NCBI RefSeq assembly: GCF_001263205.1
Contig: NZ_CP012333.1
Coordinates: 11,823,501 to 11,887,500, forward strand
Direction: 5' to 3'
Source of the DNA: Labilithrix luteola
GTDB lineage: Bacteria > Myxococcota_A > Polyangia > Polyangiales > Polyangiaceae
Length of the DNA stretch: 64,000 nucleotides
Shown: piece by piece, positions 23,925 through 31,492 of the stretch
Layout of the letters: each line of letters starts with the position of its first letter
Position numbering within the stretch: the stretch's first letter is position 1
The notes under the pieces: model-generated
The model's database searches: none
What the model saw: the letters and a program-made list of their open reading frames with translations, nothing else
Told to the model about the DNA's origin: nothing
Position numbers and translations under genes: made by a program

Positions 23925-24078
23925 GCCTCACGCTCATGACCACCACGTGCGACGCAGAAAAAAAGCGTGTGCTCCGGTGTCGGCATGAGCACGTAACGCA
24001 CCGAAATCACGAAGTGTGAAGATCGATCACGTCCGCTAAGGCTTGCGCTCAAGGCCATCCGATTGAAAGGTGGGGCGG

Positions 24079-24579
24079 ATGAGCGTTCCCGTCGCATGGG
24101 TCGTCGGATTGATGACGGCCCTCGAACCAACCGCTCCGTGGCGGCCGACCTTCGAGAAAACGGCCGAGGCCATCGCACGCGTGGCCGAGAGCGAACCACT
24201 CTTCGAGGACCACTCCGAGGAACGCACGGCTGCGCTGCTCGTGTCGATCGCCTGGTACGAGAGCCGCCTGAAGCCGACGGCGAAGTCGGGCAACGGCAAG
24301 TGGTTCTGCCTCTACCAGATCGACAAGCGCCACCTTCCCGATCCGCAGAAGGCGCTCGACGATCCCGAAGTCTGCACGCGCGCCGCCATCAAGATCATCC
24401 GCGAGTCGCTCCAGAAGTGCGGCTCGCACAGGACCGACGAACGCCTCGCCATGTTCATGTCCGGCACGTGTAACAAGGGCATCCCCGAGAGCCGCTACCG
24501 GATGTACCTCGCCAGCAAGCTTTTGAAGGAACACCCCCTCTCCCCGAGCTCGGGCGGAGGAACTGCCCGCGCCCGCTAA
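24079..24579 (+). CDS. Lysozyme-like (SLT-type) transglycosylase domain protein
   Basis: A 166-residue protein. The ATG at 24079 is preceded by AAAGGTGGGG. The fold signature of soluble lytic transglycosylases is visible: AALLVSIAWYESRLKP with probable catalytic Glu61, then GKWFCLYQIDK, and an ALDDPEVCTRAAIKIIRES helix followed by MFMSGTCNKG. Four cysteines may form two disulphides. The first 15 residues are hydrophobic and may be a weak signal. It should cleave the glycan strands of peptidoglycan. It ends 42 bp before tRNA-Leu and lies outside the integrated element, so it is a host gene, although such domains are also common in phage. Confidence 0.78.
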   Translation: MSVPVAWVVGLMTALEPTAPWRPTFEKTAEAIARVAESEPLFEDHSEERTAALLVSIAWYESRLKPTAKSGNGKWFCLYQIDKRHLPDPQKALDDPEVCTRAAIKIIRESLQKCGSHRTDERLAMFMSGTCNKGIPESRYRMYLASKLLKEHPLSPSSGGGTARAR

Positions 24580-24621
24580 CGGGTTGTGCTAAGGACATCC
24601 GGGAGCAGACGCAGTCACTCC

Positions 24622-24703
24622 GCACGGGTGGCGAAATTGGCAGACGCAGCGGATTTAGGTTCCGCCGCCGCAAGGCGTGGGGGTTCAAGTCCCTTCCCGT
24701 GCA
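24622..24703 (+). tRNA. tRNA-Leu (anticodon UAG), occupied by the integrated element
   Basis: The full cloverleaf can be traced: acceptor GCACGGG/CCCGTGC with discriminator A, a D arm around GCGAAATTGGCAGACGC, anticodon stem GCGGA/TCCGC with loop TTTAGGT (anticodon TAG, reading CUA), a long class II variable arm (CGCC GCAA GGCG) and T arm GGGGG-TTCAAGT-CCCTT. The long variable arm and the anticodon fix it as leucine. The gene now ends ...GTGCA followed by CTT. The original downstream sequence, now after attR, begins with CCA, so the tRNA gene formerly encoded its CCA end. Confidence 0.95.
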
Positions 24704-24704
24704 C
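24654..24704. repeat. Left attachment site core (attL), 51 bp
   Basis: The 51-bp sequence from the anticodon loop to one base past the tRNA 3' end is repeated without mismatch at 39214-39264. The bases directly outside (A versus C on the left, T versus C on the right) differ. Recombination in the anticodon loop of a tRNA is usual for tyrosine integrases. The upstream half of the tRNA is host DNA. Confidence 0.95.
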
Positions 24705-24936
24705 TTCCGAGGAGTTAGGTAGCCAAAACGCTACCCCCACGGAGGGGGTTGCAGCCGCGAACGCCGCCACCTACGCGGCGGCAATCGACCGGCTCACGAA
24801 GACAGCTCAAGCGGCGTCGGCGGCCGAGCAATGGGACCTCGCGAAGCAAGCGCTTGAGGAGCTCAGTGCGTTGCGCATGGCGAGCGCCGCGAACGTCATC
24901 GATCTCACCACGAAGCGGCACGGCGAGAGGAAGTAG
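24705..24936 (+). pseudogene. Detached 3' end of the integrase gene (phage-form C-terminus)
   Basis: This stretch has no start of its own. In the frame that continues from the integrase across the att core it is open to the TAG at 24936 and encodes 76 residues beginning SEELGSQNATPTEG and containing a helical segment (AIDRLTKTAQAASAAEQWDL). The phase matches exactly: the core is offset by 14,560 bp, and codon positions in both copies agree. On excision, attP would restore one 540-codon integrase. In the lysogen this fragment is silent, or is read as a chimera through the tRNA, which I regard as an artefact. Confidence 0.85.
24718..24748 (+). terminator. Two small hairpins just after tRNA-Leu
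   Basis: GGTAGC/GCTACC (24718-24735, 6-nt loop) and CCCCC/GGGGG (24734-24748, 5-nt loop, followed by TT) overlap slightly and are alternatives. They lie 15-45 bp after the tRNA and could replace the host hairpin displaced to 39277. They also lie within the coding sequence of the phage-form integrase tail and may serve as integrase arm sites. Confidence 0.3.
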
Positions 24937-24945
24937 TCTCCAGTC

Positions 24946-25530
24946 GTGGCGGCAACACGCGTCCATCTGTCGAAGGGCAAGAAAACGCGCAAGCGCGAGA
25001 CCAATCTTCTCGCGCTCTGCGAACAGGAGTTCTTTCTCTCATTCGGACGACGTTGGTCTGGCGCTTGGCGCGCGATTCTTTCCTCGGACGCGAGGGTTGT
25101 CCGCGAACGAAAGGCCGCGAAGGCGCTCCTCGATGAGGCGAGGCGTTGGACCGTGAAGGTCGAGCGTCTCATCGAGTCGAGTCGGCTCGCTGACGATGAA
25201 GCGGGGGACGCCTTCCTTCCCGAACTTGCGCAGTTGCTCGAAGCGCTCCGAGAGCGTGACGTCTCCGGTGACATTGATCCGCCGTGGCGACACGAGGACC
25301 GCTCTCGCAGCGACCGCGGCAGGCTCGCACGACAGATCGCCCGAAACTGGCCTGACCAGCACTCAGCACGCGCATTCGCCGTTGTGAGTTTGCTCGTAGG
25401 CAACCGTCCTCGCGAGTTGGCGATCGATGCTCGCCCCGAGGTAGTTCTGATCGCCGAAACCGACGCGATGCGGAAGGCCGCTCGGCGCGCCGGACTAGTG
25501 CTCGGCCGTCGCCATCGCTCTCGTTTGTAA
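24946..25530 (+). CDS. Element-encoded hypothetical protein
   Basis: A 194-residue basic protein with a GTG start at 24946 (AGGAAG about 13 bp upstream), directly after the integrase tail. The N-terminus is Lys/Arg-rich (HLSKGKKTRKRETN), the middle is helical with many Arg and Glu (SDARVVRERKAAKALLDEAR), and the C-terminus is again basic. No membrane segment, zinc motif or enzyme motif is seen. Position at the left edge beside the operator region suggests an early or regulatory role. It is not recognised as any family. Confidence 0.6.
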   Translation: MAATRVHLSKGKKTRKRETNLLALCEQEFFLSFGRRWSGAWRAILSSDARVVRERKAAKALLDEARRWTVKVERLIESSRLADDEAGDAFLPELAQLLEALRERDVSGDIDPPWRHEDRSRSDRGRLARQIARNWPDQHSARAFAVVSLLVGNRPRELAIDARPEVVLIAETDAMRKAARRAGLVLGRRHRSRL

Positions 25531-25537
25531 CCGACGT

Positions 25538-25608
25538 TTCGTTGCAACGAAGTGTCGTAATGCTGCGCGAAAGATCGCGCTGCATAACGAATGCACGATG
25601 CAGCGCGA
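25538..25608. promoter_or_regulatory. Operator-like cluster of inverted repeats
   Basis: The short gap before the HTH gene contains a perfect 14-bp palindrome, TTCGTTGCAACGAA (25538-25551). An 11-bp inverted repeat, TCGCGCTGCAT (25575-25585) and ATGCAGCGCGA (25598-25608), has its second arm covering the start codon of the HTH gene. A near copy of that second arm, ATGCTGCGCGA, lies at 25560-25570. This density of dyads next to a small DNA-binding gene is what an immunity/operator region looks like. Autoregulation by the HTH protein is inference. Confidence 0.5.
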
Positions 25609-25789
25609 CGAACTCCGACTCGCTCTCGAAGCCGACATTTGCCAGAACTCCGCGCGCAAGGCATTGCGCAAGGGCCCGAAGTCTCTTCGCGGCCGCGCAG
25701 GTCAGCGCGCTGAGGAGGCAATGCAGCGGCTTGGGCTTCTGCCGGTGAACGCCGGACCGAGCTCGGATCCGCCGCCCCAGGCTGCCTGA
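25598..25789 (+). CDS. Small LacI-like helix-turn-helix protein
   Basis: A 63-residue protein that begins inside the operator-like cluster. Residues 3-48 follow the LacI-type headpiece pattern: a helix (DELRLALEAD), a recognition segment with Ala and Arg at expected sites (QNSARKALRKG), and the closing RAEEAMQRLGLLPVN, which resembles the hinge RVxxAxxxLGYxPN. There is no sugar-binding domain, so it is a bare DNA-binding headpiece, plausible as a repressor, Cro-like or excisionase-type regulator. The family call is by eye and moderate. Confidence 0.55.
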   Translation: MQRDELRLALEADICQNSARKALRKGPKSLRGRAGQRAEEAMQRLGLLPVNAGPSSDPPPQAA

Positions 25790-25852
25790 AAAGGCAACGC
25801 CGACGGTGGGCCCCTCAATGCCCAACCGCCGGCGTCAGCGACGAGGTGAAAC

Positions 25853-26242
25853 TTGGCACTCAGCGACTCCGAAATCAAGAGACCACGAATCGTTCTCGCG
25901 TGTAGATGCGCGCCTCCTCAGCCGGCGTCGATCGTAGACGGCACGCTCGCATGCGGTCGGTGCTTCACGCCGATGACGATCCAGGGTGCCGGCTCCGCCG
26001 TTCACTCGCAGCACGACGGCGAGCGCCCCTGCTCTTCTCGAACAAAGTACCTGCGTGTCTGGAAGGCAGGACACGACGCCGGCGATCCTGAGGTCTGGGC
26101 CGAAGGTCGCGACCGACGAATGACGCCAGATGCGTGGCGACGCTACGCACGGTCAACGGCGCTCCTCGTCGGCAAGCCCGCCAACGAGACCAGCGTCGAT
26201 GACTCGGTCCACGCTGAGCTTGGAGTGAGGCGCGCATCGTGA
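25853..26242 (+). CDS. Element-encoded protein with paired cysteines
   Basis: A 129-residue protein with a TTG start preceded by GAGGTG. Residues 17-37 hold ACRCAPP and ACGRC, two Cys pairs that may bind zinc; the rest is Arg/Asp/Ala-rich and soluble (DAWRRYARSTALLVGKPANE). It overlaps the next gene by 4 bp and lies in the early block before the helicase. The function is unknown. Confidence 0.55.
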   Translation: MALSDSEIKRPRIVLACRCAPPQPASIVDGTLACGRCFTPMTIQGAGSAVHSQHDGERPCSSRTKYLRVWKAGHDAGDPEVWAEGRDRRMTPDAWRRYARSTALLVGKPANETSVDDSVHAELGVRRAS

Positions 26243-26433
26243 TCGTACTCCTCTCCGCCGACTACGAAGTGCTCGACGTCGTCACGACCGAGCAAGCCCG
26301 GGACATGGGGCTCGAGGCGGTCGTCGACTACATCGAGCGTGACCGATTCAAGTTTCCCGGGTGGACGCCGCACATCGTGTTCCGCGGTGCCGCGATGCTC
26401 GTCGGCTGGGGGCCGGGGAGGATGGCGGCATGA
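26239..26433 (+). CDS. Element-encoded small protein
   Basis: A 64-residue protein, GTG start overlapping the previous stop by 4 bp. It is compact, with an alternating beta-alpha look: IVLLSADYEVLDVVT, TEQARDMGLEAVVDYIE, then PHIVFRGAAMLVGWG. No known motif. Overlaps at both ends put it firmly in the early operon. Confidence 0.55.
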   Translation: MIVLLSADYEVLDVVTTEQARDMGLEAVVDYIERDRFKFPGWTPHIVFRGAAMLVGWGPGRMAA

Positions 26434-26756
26434 GCGAGCTCTTTGCAGACTGGCTCGAAGCGGAGGGCATTGCGGTCGAGTCGGTGCCGCCCCTTGCGAC
26501 TGCCGGCGAAGACGCCTTCGACCGCGCCGAAGTCGAGCACTTCGAGGCTGTGCCGCGCGTTGCGGAGGCGCTCTGCCTTCTTCGTGTGAGCATGGAGATC
26601 CACGAGGCTCGCCGCGTTGAGTTTCTCGAAGCTGGCGACCACCTGAATGCCGCGCTCGAACGAGCGACAACGGCACGCGAACAGTACGAAGAGGCCGGCA
26701 CGCTCGTTGAGGATGCCGCGCGCCTCGTCGCTTTGGTGAAAGGGGCGCGCGTTTGA
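26430..26756 (+). CDS. Element-encoded acidic helical protein
   Basis: A 108-residue protein from the ATG at 26430, overlapping the previous stop by 4 bp (ATGA). It is acidic and helical (MSELFADWLEAEG, SMEIHEARRVEFLEAGDHLN, REQYEEAGTLVEDAARLV), probably forming a helical bundle or coiled coil. It ends overlapping the TTG start of the helicase gene and may be a helicase-loading or partner protein; that is inference from position only. Confidence 0.55.
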   Translation: MSELFADWLEAEGIAVESVPPLATAGEDAFDRAEVEHFEAVPRVAEALCLLRVSMEIHEARRVEFLEAGDHLNAALERATTAREQYEEAGTLVEDAARLVALVKGARV

Positions 26757-28123
26757 CCAGCGCCATTTCGAACCTCATCGACGAACTCGATGCGGCGTCA
26801 ACCAAAGAGCGTCGTCAGAAGACCGCGCCAAAGCGCGAGAAGCCGGCGAACGACTTCGATCGAGGGCCGGCGAACCGCACCGCGGCTCCGACTATCGCAT
26901 CGATTCTTGAAGCCAGCATCGAGCGCGCTCAGCGCCGTTCTGACGGTCGCGAAAAGCCAATCCTCTTGCCGTGGCCGATTCTCGCCGATCACTTTGGCGG
27001 CGGCCTTTGGCCCGGCCTCCACGTCTTGAACGCAGGAACTGGGCTCGGGAAAACCCAGCTCGTTCTCCAGAGCGCCGCGTTCACGGCGAAACGCAAGACC
27101 CCGGTGCTTTACATCGGGCTGGAGCTCGGAGAACTCGATCTCGCCCTTCGTCTTCTTGGTGGCGAAGCGAACGTGCCGTGGTCGAACCTTTGGACCGGCA
27201 AGGCCGGCCCGGCGCACCTCGCACGCGTTCGCGAGGCTTTGCCGGCACTGGTGTCCCTCCCGTTCCACTTCGAAGTAAGCCGCCCCCACGGCTTTCCAGC
27301 ATCGGCCGTCGCGTCAGCCGTCGAAGGCTTTCGGGCGCTCTACCCCGAGCCCGACGGTCCAGGGTCGCGACCGCTGTTGGTTGTCGTCGACTTCTTGCAG
27401 CTGATCGGCGCCGAAGCGGGGAAGGAGTCCGAGCTTCGGATTCGCATCGGTCAGGCGTCCTACGTGCTTCGAGAGCTCGCGAAGACGCTCGGAGTTGCCA
27501 TCTTCGCCATCTCGTCAGTTGCTCGTGAGCGACTCAAGATTGACGTTCGCTCATCGGCAAGGCTCGAGTGGGACACGGATCCGAATGGTTGCCCGATCAA
27601 CCGTCGGATCTTGGACCCCGACGCCATCATCGGCATGGGCAAGGAGAGCGGAGATATCGAATACTCCGCCGACAGCGTCTCGGTGATGGTTCGCGTTCCC
27701 GAGACGTGGGACGGCAAGACCTGCGATGTCATCTTCGCGACGCCTAAGGGGCGAGCCACGGGCGCGACATGGTCGCCGCTCCGTTTCACCGGCTACCAAT
27801 ACGAAGAGTGCGACGACCGCGGGGGACGCATGGTCGAAGCTTGGCAGGCGAGCGACGAGAGGCGAGAGCGAGTCCGCGAAGAGAAGAAGTCTGCAAAGGA
27901 GCAGAAGCGTCTTTCCGGCATTGAGGCGGACGCCGCTTCGATTCGAACGTATGTGAGCGCTCATTCGGGGTGCAGCGTTCGCGAAGCCAGAGTGAACGCG
28001 GTTGGGGACTCAGCACGGCGATGGGCACCAGCGGTTGCCCTCCTTGGTAACGCGCTCGTGCAGACCAAGATCGGTTCAAAGGTCTCCCTCTCAATCATGG
28101 AGGCGGCCAATGACCACACGTGA
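26753..28123 (+). CDS. DnaB/RecA-fold replicative helicase-like ATPase
   Basis: A 456-residue protein with a TTG start overlapping the previous stop. Residues 1-60 are charged and flexible. The ATPase core has Walker A NAGTGLGKTQLV, a following strand PVLYIGLELGELDLALRLL (resembles DnaB motif H1a), Walker B PLLVVVDFLQLI, and ELAKTLGVAIFAISSVARE (equivalent to the DnaB motif after Walker B). After residue 370 comes a charged helical C-terminus. DnaB-type domains unwind DNA as hexamers; phage versions often act with an origin close by, and an unusual GTGGAC array starts at this gene's end. RepA/Gp4-like ATPases are the alternative. Confidence 0.8.
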   Translation: MTSAISNLIDELDAASTKERRQKTAPKREKPANDFDRGPANRTAAPTIASILEASIERAQRRSDGREKPILLPWPILADHFGGGLWPGLHVLNAGTGLGKTQLVLQSAAFTAKRKTPVLYIGLELGELDLALRLLGGEANVPWSNLWTGKAGPAHLARVREALPALVSLPFHFEVSRPHGFPASAVASAVEGFRALYPEPDGPGSRPLLVVVDFLQLIGAEAGKESELRIRIGQASYVLRELAKTLGVAIFAISSVARERLKIDVRSSARLEWDTDPNGCPINRRILDPDAIIGMGKESGDIEYSADSVSVMVRVPETWDGKTCDVIFATPKGRATGATWSPLRFTGYQYEECDDRGGRMVEAWQASDERRERVREEKKSAKEQKRLSGIEADAASIRTYVSAHSGCSVREARVNAVGDSARRWAPAVALLGNALVQTKIGSKVSLSIMEAANDHT

Positions 28124-28709
28124 CGTGGACGCGTGGACGCCGTGGACGGTCCACACTGTCCACTCTATCCACGGTGAGGGCCCCCGGCCCGTCCACCGTG
28201 GACGTGGACGGAGGGGGGTACGGGGGGAGTTGTCCACGTCCACGCTCGTCCACGAAGACGTCCGAAGCCCCCGAAGCGCGCCAACCCGGAACACGTCATG
28301 TCACGGGGCATGCCACGCTTTGCATCCGCAAAGGCGGAGTCTTGTTCCGCCGCCGGTGCTGGCGGGCCAGCCTACGGAGGCGTCCGACAACTCGAATGCG
28401 GCTGCGAGCGAGAGCTTGGCCGACAACGCCCACCGTCTGGAGGAGGCGCGAAAGGCGCTCACACAGGCGCTCAACCGGTCAGAGGAGCTGTCCGCGGCCG
28501 AGCAGAAGCGAGCGAACGATCTCGTGTTCGAGATCTTCGCGCGCACTGCCAGGTCGCAGGTGAAGCGTTCCGGCTCGCCTTACTTCACAAATGAGCGCAC
28601 GGCGGCCTCAGCGCCGAAGGGCCAACGTCCCGGCCCTCGCCCCAGCACACGAAAGCCTGAACCCCGTGTGCTGGGGCGGCGTGGGGCATTCCACGAGGTT
28701 TCCCAATGA
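28110..28709 (+). CDS. Element-encoded protein overlapping the repeat array
   Basis: An open frame of 199 residues from the ATG at 28110, overlapping the helicase stop. The first 50 residues simply mirror the DNA repeats (VDAWTPWTVHTVHSIH), so the true start may be further right. From about residue 120 it looks like real protein: AHRLEEARKALTQALNRSEE, LSAAEQKRANDLVFEIFART. A Pro/Arg-rich tail follows. Its stop overlaps the next start by 4 bp. The function is unknown. Confidence 0.5.
   Translation: MTTRDVDAWTPWTVHTVHSIHGEGPRPVHRGRGRRGVRGELSTSTLVHEDVRSPRSAPTRNTSCHGACHALHPQRRSLVPPPVLAGQPTEASDNSNAAASESLADNAHRLEEARKALTQALNRSEELSAAEQKRANDLVFEIFARTARSQVKRSGSPYFTNERTAASAPKGQRPGPRPSTRKPEPRVLGRRGAFHEVSQ
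28125..28253. repeat. GTGGAC/GTCCAC array, possible replication origin
   Basis: In 129 bp there are five GTGGAC (28125, 28133, 28142, 28198, 28204) and six GTCCAC (28149, 28158, 28191, 28232, 28238, 28248), plus one TATCCAC (28166). Several pairs form inverted repeats around short spacers. TTGTCCACG at 28230 and CTATCCACG are close to the high-GC DnaA box TTGTCCACA. A cluster beside a DnaB-like helicase gene suggests an origin or an initiator-binding array. Confidence 0.6.
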
Positions 28710-29269
28710 CGTGGCGCAAAGGCCATGGCCGAGGGGCCGGCGTGCCCCGTATCGAGGTCTTGCCCGCCGACGAGCTACCGGCGCCCGTACCGGCCCAAGC
28801 GGCACCGGTCAACCGGCGCCAGAACGGCACCGTAAGCGATTCTGAGTCCGCCAAGGCCCTTGGCCGCAAGGGCGGCGTAGCGAAGGCTTCACGGGCCCGT
28901 CTCGTGTCAGCGCTGGGCCTCTCTGCGCTCGCCTCCGACGCCGAGTTCACGCCCTACCGCGACGCTGGCGACGAGTTCGTCCGGCATCACCTCGCGGCCC
29001 TCGCCGCTCGAGCCGGTGGAGAGGTTGGGCCGGGCCCATCGAGCATCGTTGCGAGCGCCGGCCTGCAGCTTGCGGCGTCGCGGTTCGTGTCGGACAAGGC
29101 GGCTAAGTCGGGAGACGCGAAGCTCTTCCACCTCGCGTCGACGCTTGCGAACGACAGCAGGCAGAACCTGCTCGCAGCGTACGAGCTTGCCGTTCGCGAG
29201 GCCGGCGCCAAGCCGCGGGCGACCGGTCTCGATGCGCTCCGCTCCAAGGTCATGAAGGGGGGCACGTGA
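28706..29269 (+). CDS. Putative terminase small subunit
   Basis: A 187-residue protein, ATG overlapping the previous stop by 4 bp. The N-terminus is Pro/Ala-rich; a basic Gly segment (KALGRKGGVAKASRARLVSA) is followed by helices (DEFVRHHLAALAARAGGE, LFHLASTLANDSRQNLLAAY). Immediately upstream of the large-terminase-like gene, with a 4-bp overlap, it stands where a DNA-recognition small terminase would. There is no sequence proof of that family. Confidence 0.5.
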   Translation: MTWRKGHGRGAGVPRIEVLPADELPAPVPAQAAPVNRRQNGTVSDSESAKALGRKGGVAKASRARLVSALGLSALASDAEFTPYRDAGDEFVRHHLAALAARAGGEVGPGPSSIVASAGLQLAASRFVSDKAAKSGDAKLFHLASTLANDSRQNLLAAYELAVREAGAKPRATGLDALRSKVMKGGT

Positions 29270-30801
29270 GCCTCCGTTCGCAATTCTTCGAGTTCGACGA
29301 CGTCCTGACCTCTCACGGCGTGCGTCCGCTCACTCAGTGGTGGCGTGACGGCATCGGCGAGTGGCTCGACGCCTACGAGCAGGGGCAAGTGTTGGAGCTC
29401 TTTGCGTGCGTCGGGCGTGGCGCGGCGAAGTCGACGGTGCTCTACAAGCTAGGGCTCTTCTTCACGCTCTTTGGCGACTTCGATGTGCCACCGGGCGAGC
29501 GTCACTACGCGGTCGTTCTGTCTCGTTTCAAGGATGAGGCGACCAAAGGCATCCTGATTATCTCGGGGTGGCTGCGCCTCCTAGGCGTTCGCCACCGGCC
29601 AGCGGGCGACGTGGTCGACATCGACGACATGCCGCGCGGGATTCGGGTCGTGACCGCCAGCGTGTCGGCCACGTCGGGCTGGCGAGCGTACTTCGTGGGC
29701 AAGGACGAGCGGTCGAAGTGGCCGTCGGGCGGCGTCGCTGACGTCGATGCGCCGGAGATCGACACGAGCGCCGCCGCGATGACGGCCACGCATCCGCTGG
29801 CCCCCGTTGTCGCCGTTGGGTCGGCATGGGGTGACTTCGGTTCCTTCTACGAGGCGATTGCGAGCGGGACGGATGCCACCAAGGTCGTGCTCGGTCCGGC
29901 TCCGACATGGGTTGCGGCTCCGCACGTCACCGAAGAGAGCACGCGAAAGAAGGAGCAAGACCCGAGAAAGTGGGCTCGCGAGTACGCGTGCGAGTTCCAG
30001 GCGAGTGCCGTCGGTGCATTCGACTCGCTGGCCGTTGATGCGTGCTTCGTGAGCCGGAGGTTGCCACCGGACGTCATCTCCGCCGTTCCGACTTTCATCA
30101 TCGACGCGTCGAGCGGTCGTGCGGACGCGTGGACGTGGGCGCGGTGTCGTTGGCTCCTCCCGACACACTCCGAATACAAGGTCGAGCGCCGCTATTCGCA
30201 CTTCGCAGGCGGCTGGTACCTCGACTTCCACACGGATAGCGAAGGGAAGCTGGTCCCGCTCAAATCGCACGAGCGCTTCGCTCCGATCCTGAGGTTCGAT
30301 TACGTCTCAGGCGTCGAGGGCAGCGGCTTTTGGCGCAACGTGAGCGCCGAGAAGATCGTCAAGCAGATCGCGAAGGAGTGCAAAGAGAGCGGCGCCGTGC
30401 GGGTCGTCGGCGACCAGCGTGAGGCGTACGCGCTGACCTCGCTCTTTGCACAGCAGAACATCACCTTCACGTCGATCGCCTGGACGAGTGCGAACAAACC
30501 CGAAGGCGTCGAGACGGTCCGCCGTTGGATGCGAGACGGGCAGTTGTGGCTACCTCACGAGCGTGGCTCGCCGACGAGCGATGAGACCCGACCGCACCAA
30601 AAGCTCCGTCGTGAGTTGCTCGAGTTCGAAGAGAAGATCACGCCGAGTGGTCAGCTCACGTTCGGCGCTCGTGGCAATCGACACGACGACTACGTGGCAC
30701 TTCTGATTACCGCGGCGCTCGCCGAGCAAAACGGCCTTCTGTCGATGTCGCCGACGGCGCCGCGAGTGACTCGCCACATCCCGAGAGGATTTGTTCCGTG
30801 A
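29266..30801 (+). CDS. Terminase large subunit-like packaging ATPase/nuclease
   Basis: A 511-residue protein, GTG start overlapping the previous stop by 4 bp. N-terminal ATPase: a Walker A-like ACVGRGAAKSTVLYKLGLFF (GRGAAKS) and a downstream acidic region. The C-terminal half has the RNase H-like nuclease layout: first Asp in TFIIDASSGRAD, second in VRVVGDQREAYAL, and a final Asp pair in GNRHDDYVALLITAAL, the typical closing motif of large terminases. It should cut and translocate DNA into a capsid. It is somewhat diverged; the Walker B Glu is not clear to me. Confidence 0.75.
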   Translation: MSLRSQFFEFDDVLTSHGVRPLTQWWRDGIGEWLDAYEQGQVLELFACVGRGAAKSTVLYKLGLFFTLFGDFDVPPGERHYAVVLSRFKDEATKGILIISGWLRLLGVRHRPAGDVVDIDDMPRGIRVVTASVSATSGWRAYFVGKDERSKWPSGGVADVDAPEIDTSAAAMTATHPLAPVVAVGSAWGDFGSFYEAIASGTDATKVVLGPAPTWVAAPHVTEESTRKKEQDPRKWAREYACEFQASAVGAFDSLAVDACFVSRRLPPDVISAVPTFIIDASSGRADAWTWARCRWLLPTHSEYKVERRYSHFAGGWYLDFHTDSEGKLVPLKSHERFAPILRFDYVSGVEGSGFWRNVSAEKIVKQIAKECKESGAVRVVGDQREAYALTSLFAQQNITFTSIAWTSANKPEGVETVRRWMRDGQLWLPHERGSPTSDETRPHQKLRRELLEFEEKITPSGQLTFGARGNRHDDYVALLITAALAEQNGLLSMSPTAPRVTRHIPRGFVP

Positions 30802-30812
30802 AAGGACCCCGA

Positions 30813-31490
30813 ATGAATAGTGCAGAAGCAAAAGTGGCTCTCGACCGAGCCGAGCAGGTGATCGTCGATACGAGGGACGAACTTGAGGCCATGTCGTCGG
30901 TGCGAGCGACGCTCGTTCGAGCGTGCGCCCAAGATCCATCGAGGCGGGAAGAGCTCCGGACGGTCGATGCAAAGATTCAAGCAACGCAAACGGACCTCGA
31001 GATCGCCGAGGTCGGAGCGTCGGAAGCGCGGGCGGCATACAAGAAGGCCGTAGCCGACGAGACGCACGAGAAGATCGCCGAGCACCTGGCGAAAGCCGAC
31101 GTCCCGACACTCATCGCCAGTCTCATGGACTGCTACGTCTACCGTCTTGTCGATCTCGATCGCCAAATCGCGGACGCCGAGCGAGGGATGCAGGCGCTTT
31201 GCTACTTGCAGGGCGAGGAACTGGCCAAAGCAAAGGCTCTCGCGGCGACGTTGGGCGAAGCGATCCATGTCCGAAAAGTGGATCCCGCCGACATCCGCGT
31301 GACGGCAAATGTGGCGATCGCTTACATGCGCGCTGCCGAGAAACGAGACCACCAGCAGTGCGAGCTGCTGGTTACACCGGTGACGACAGAGTTCCTTTGG
31401 GTGAACGGGTTCAAGCAGCCGAACCCCCTTGCAACATCAGCCCAGTTTGAGTTCGCGAACCGAGCGCTGGGCAGTCGAGAAAGGAAATAG
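30813..31490 (+). CDS. Element-encoded coiled-coil protein
   Basis: A 225-residue protein from the ATG at 30813 (AAAGGA 9 bp upstream); a GTG at 30798 overlaps the terminase stop by 4 bp and is an alternative. Residues 1-100 are strongly helical with heptad-like spacing (ALDRAEQVIVDTRDELEAM, RTVDAKIQATQTDLEIAEVG). The second half continues helical (LVDLDRQIADAERGMQALCY) and ends in a mixed segment. It stands where a portal or head-completion gene would be expected but shows no such signature. A scaffold or chaperone is possible. Confidence 0.55.
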   Translation: MNSAEAKVALDRAEQVIVDTRDELEAMSSVRATLVRACAQDPSRREELRTVDAKIQATQTDLEIAEVGASEARAAYKKAVADETHEKIAEHLAKADVPTLIASLMDCYVYRLVDLDRQIADAERGMQALCYLQGEELAKAKALAATLGEAIHVRKVDPADIRVTANVAIAYMRAAEKRDHQQCELLVTPVTTEFLWVNGFKQPNPLATSAQFEFANRALGSRERK

Positions 31491-31492
31491 CG

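Noticed and set aside
24079..24579. The lysozyme-like gene as the endolysin of the element
   Set aside because: It lies left of attL, outside the direct repeats, so it is not part of the element as now bounded.
24586..24936. An independent gene starting with a GTG before tRNA-Leu
   Set aside because: It would translate through the tRNA. Its conserved part is explained as the detached integrase end.
28125..28253. The repeated hexamers as a CRISPR array
   Set aside because: Units are 6 bp, in both orientations, with irregular short spacing; no repeat-spacer structure and no cas genes.
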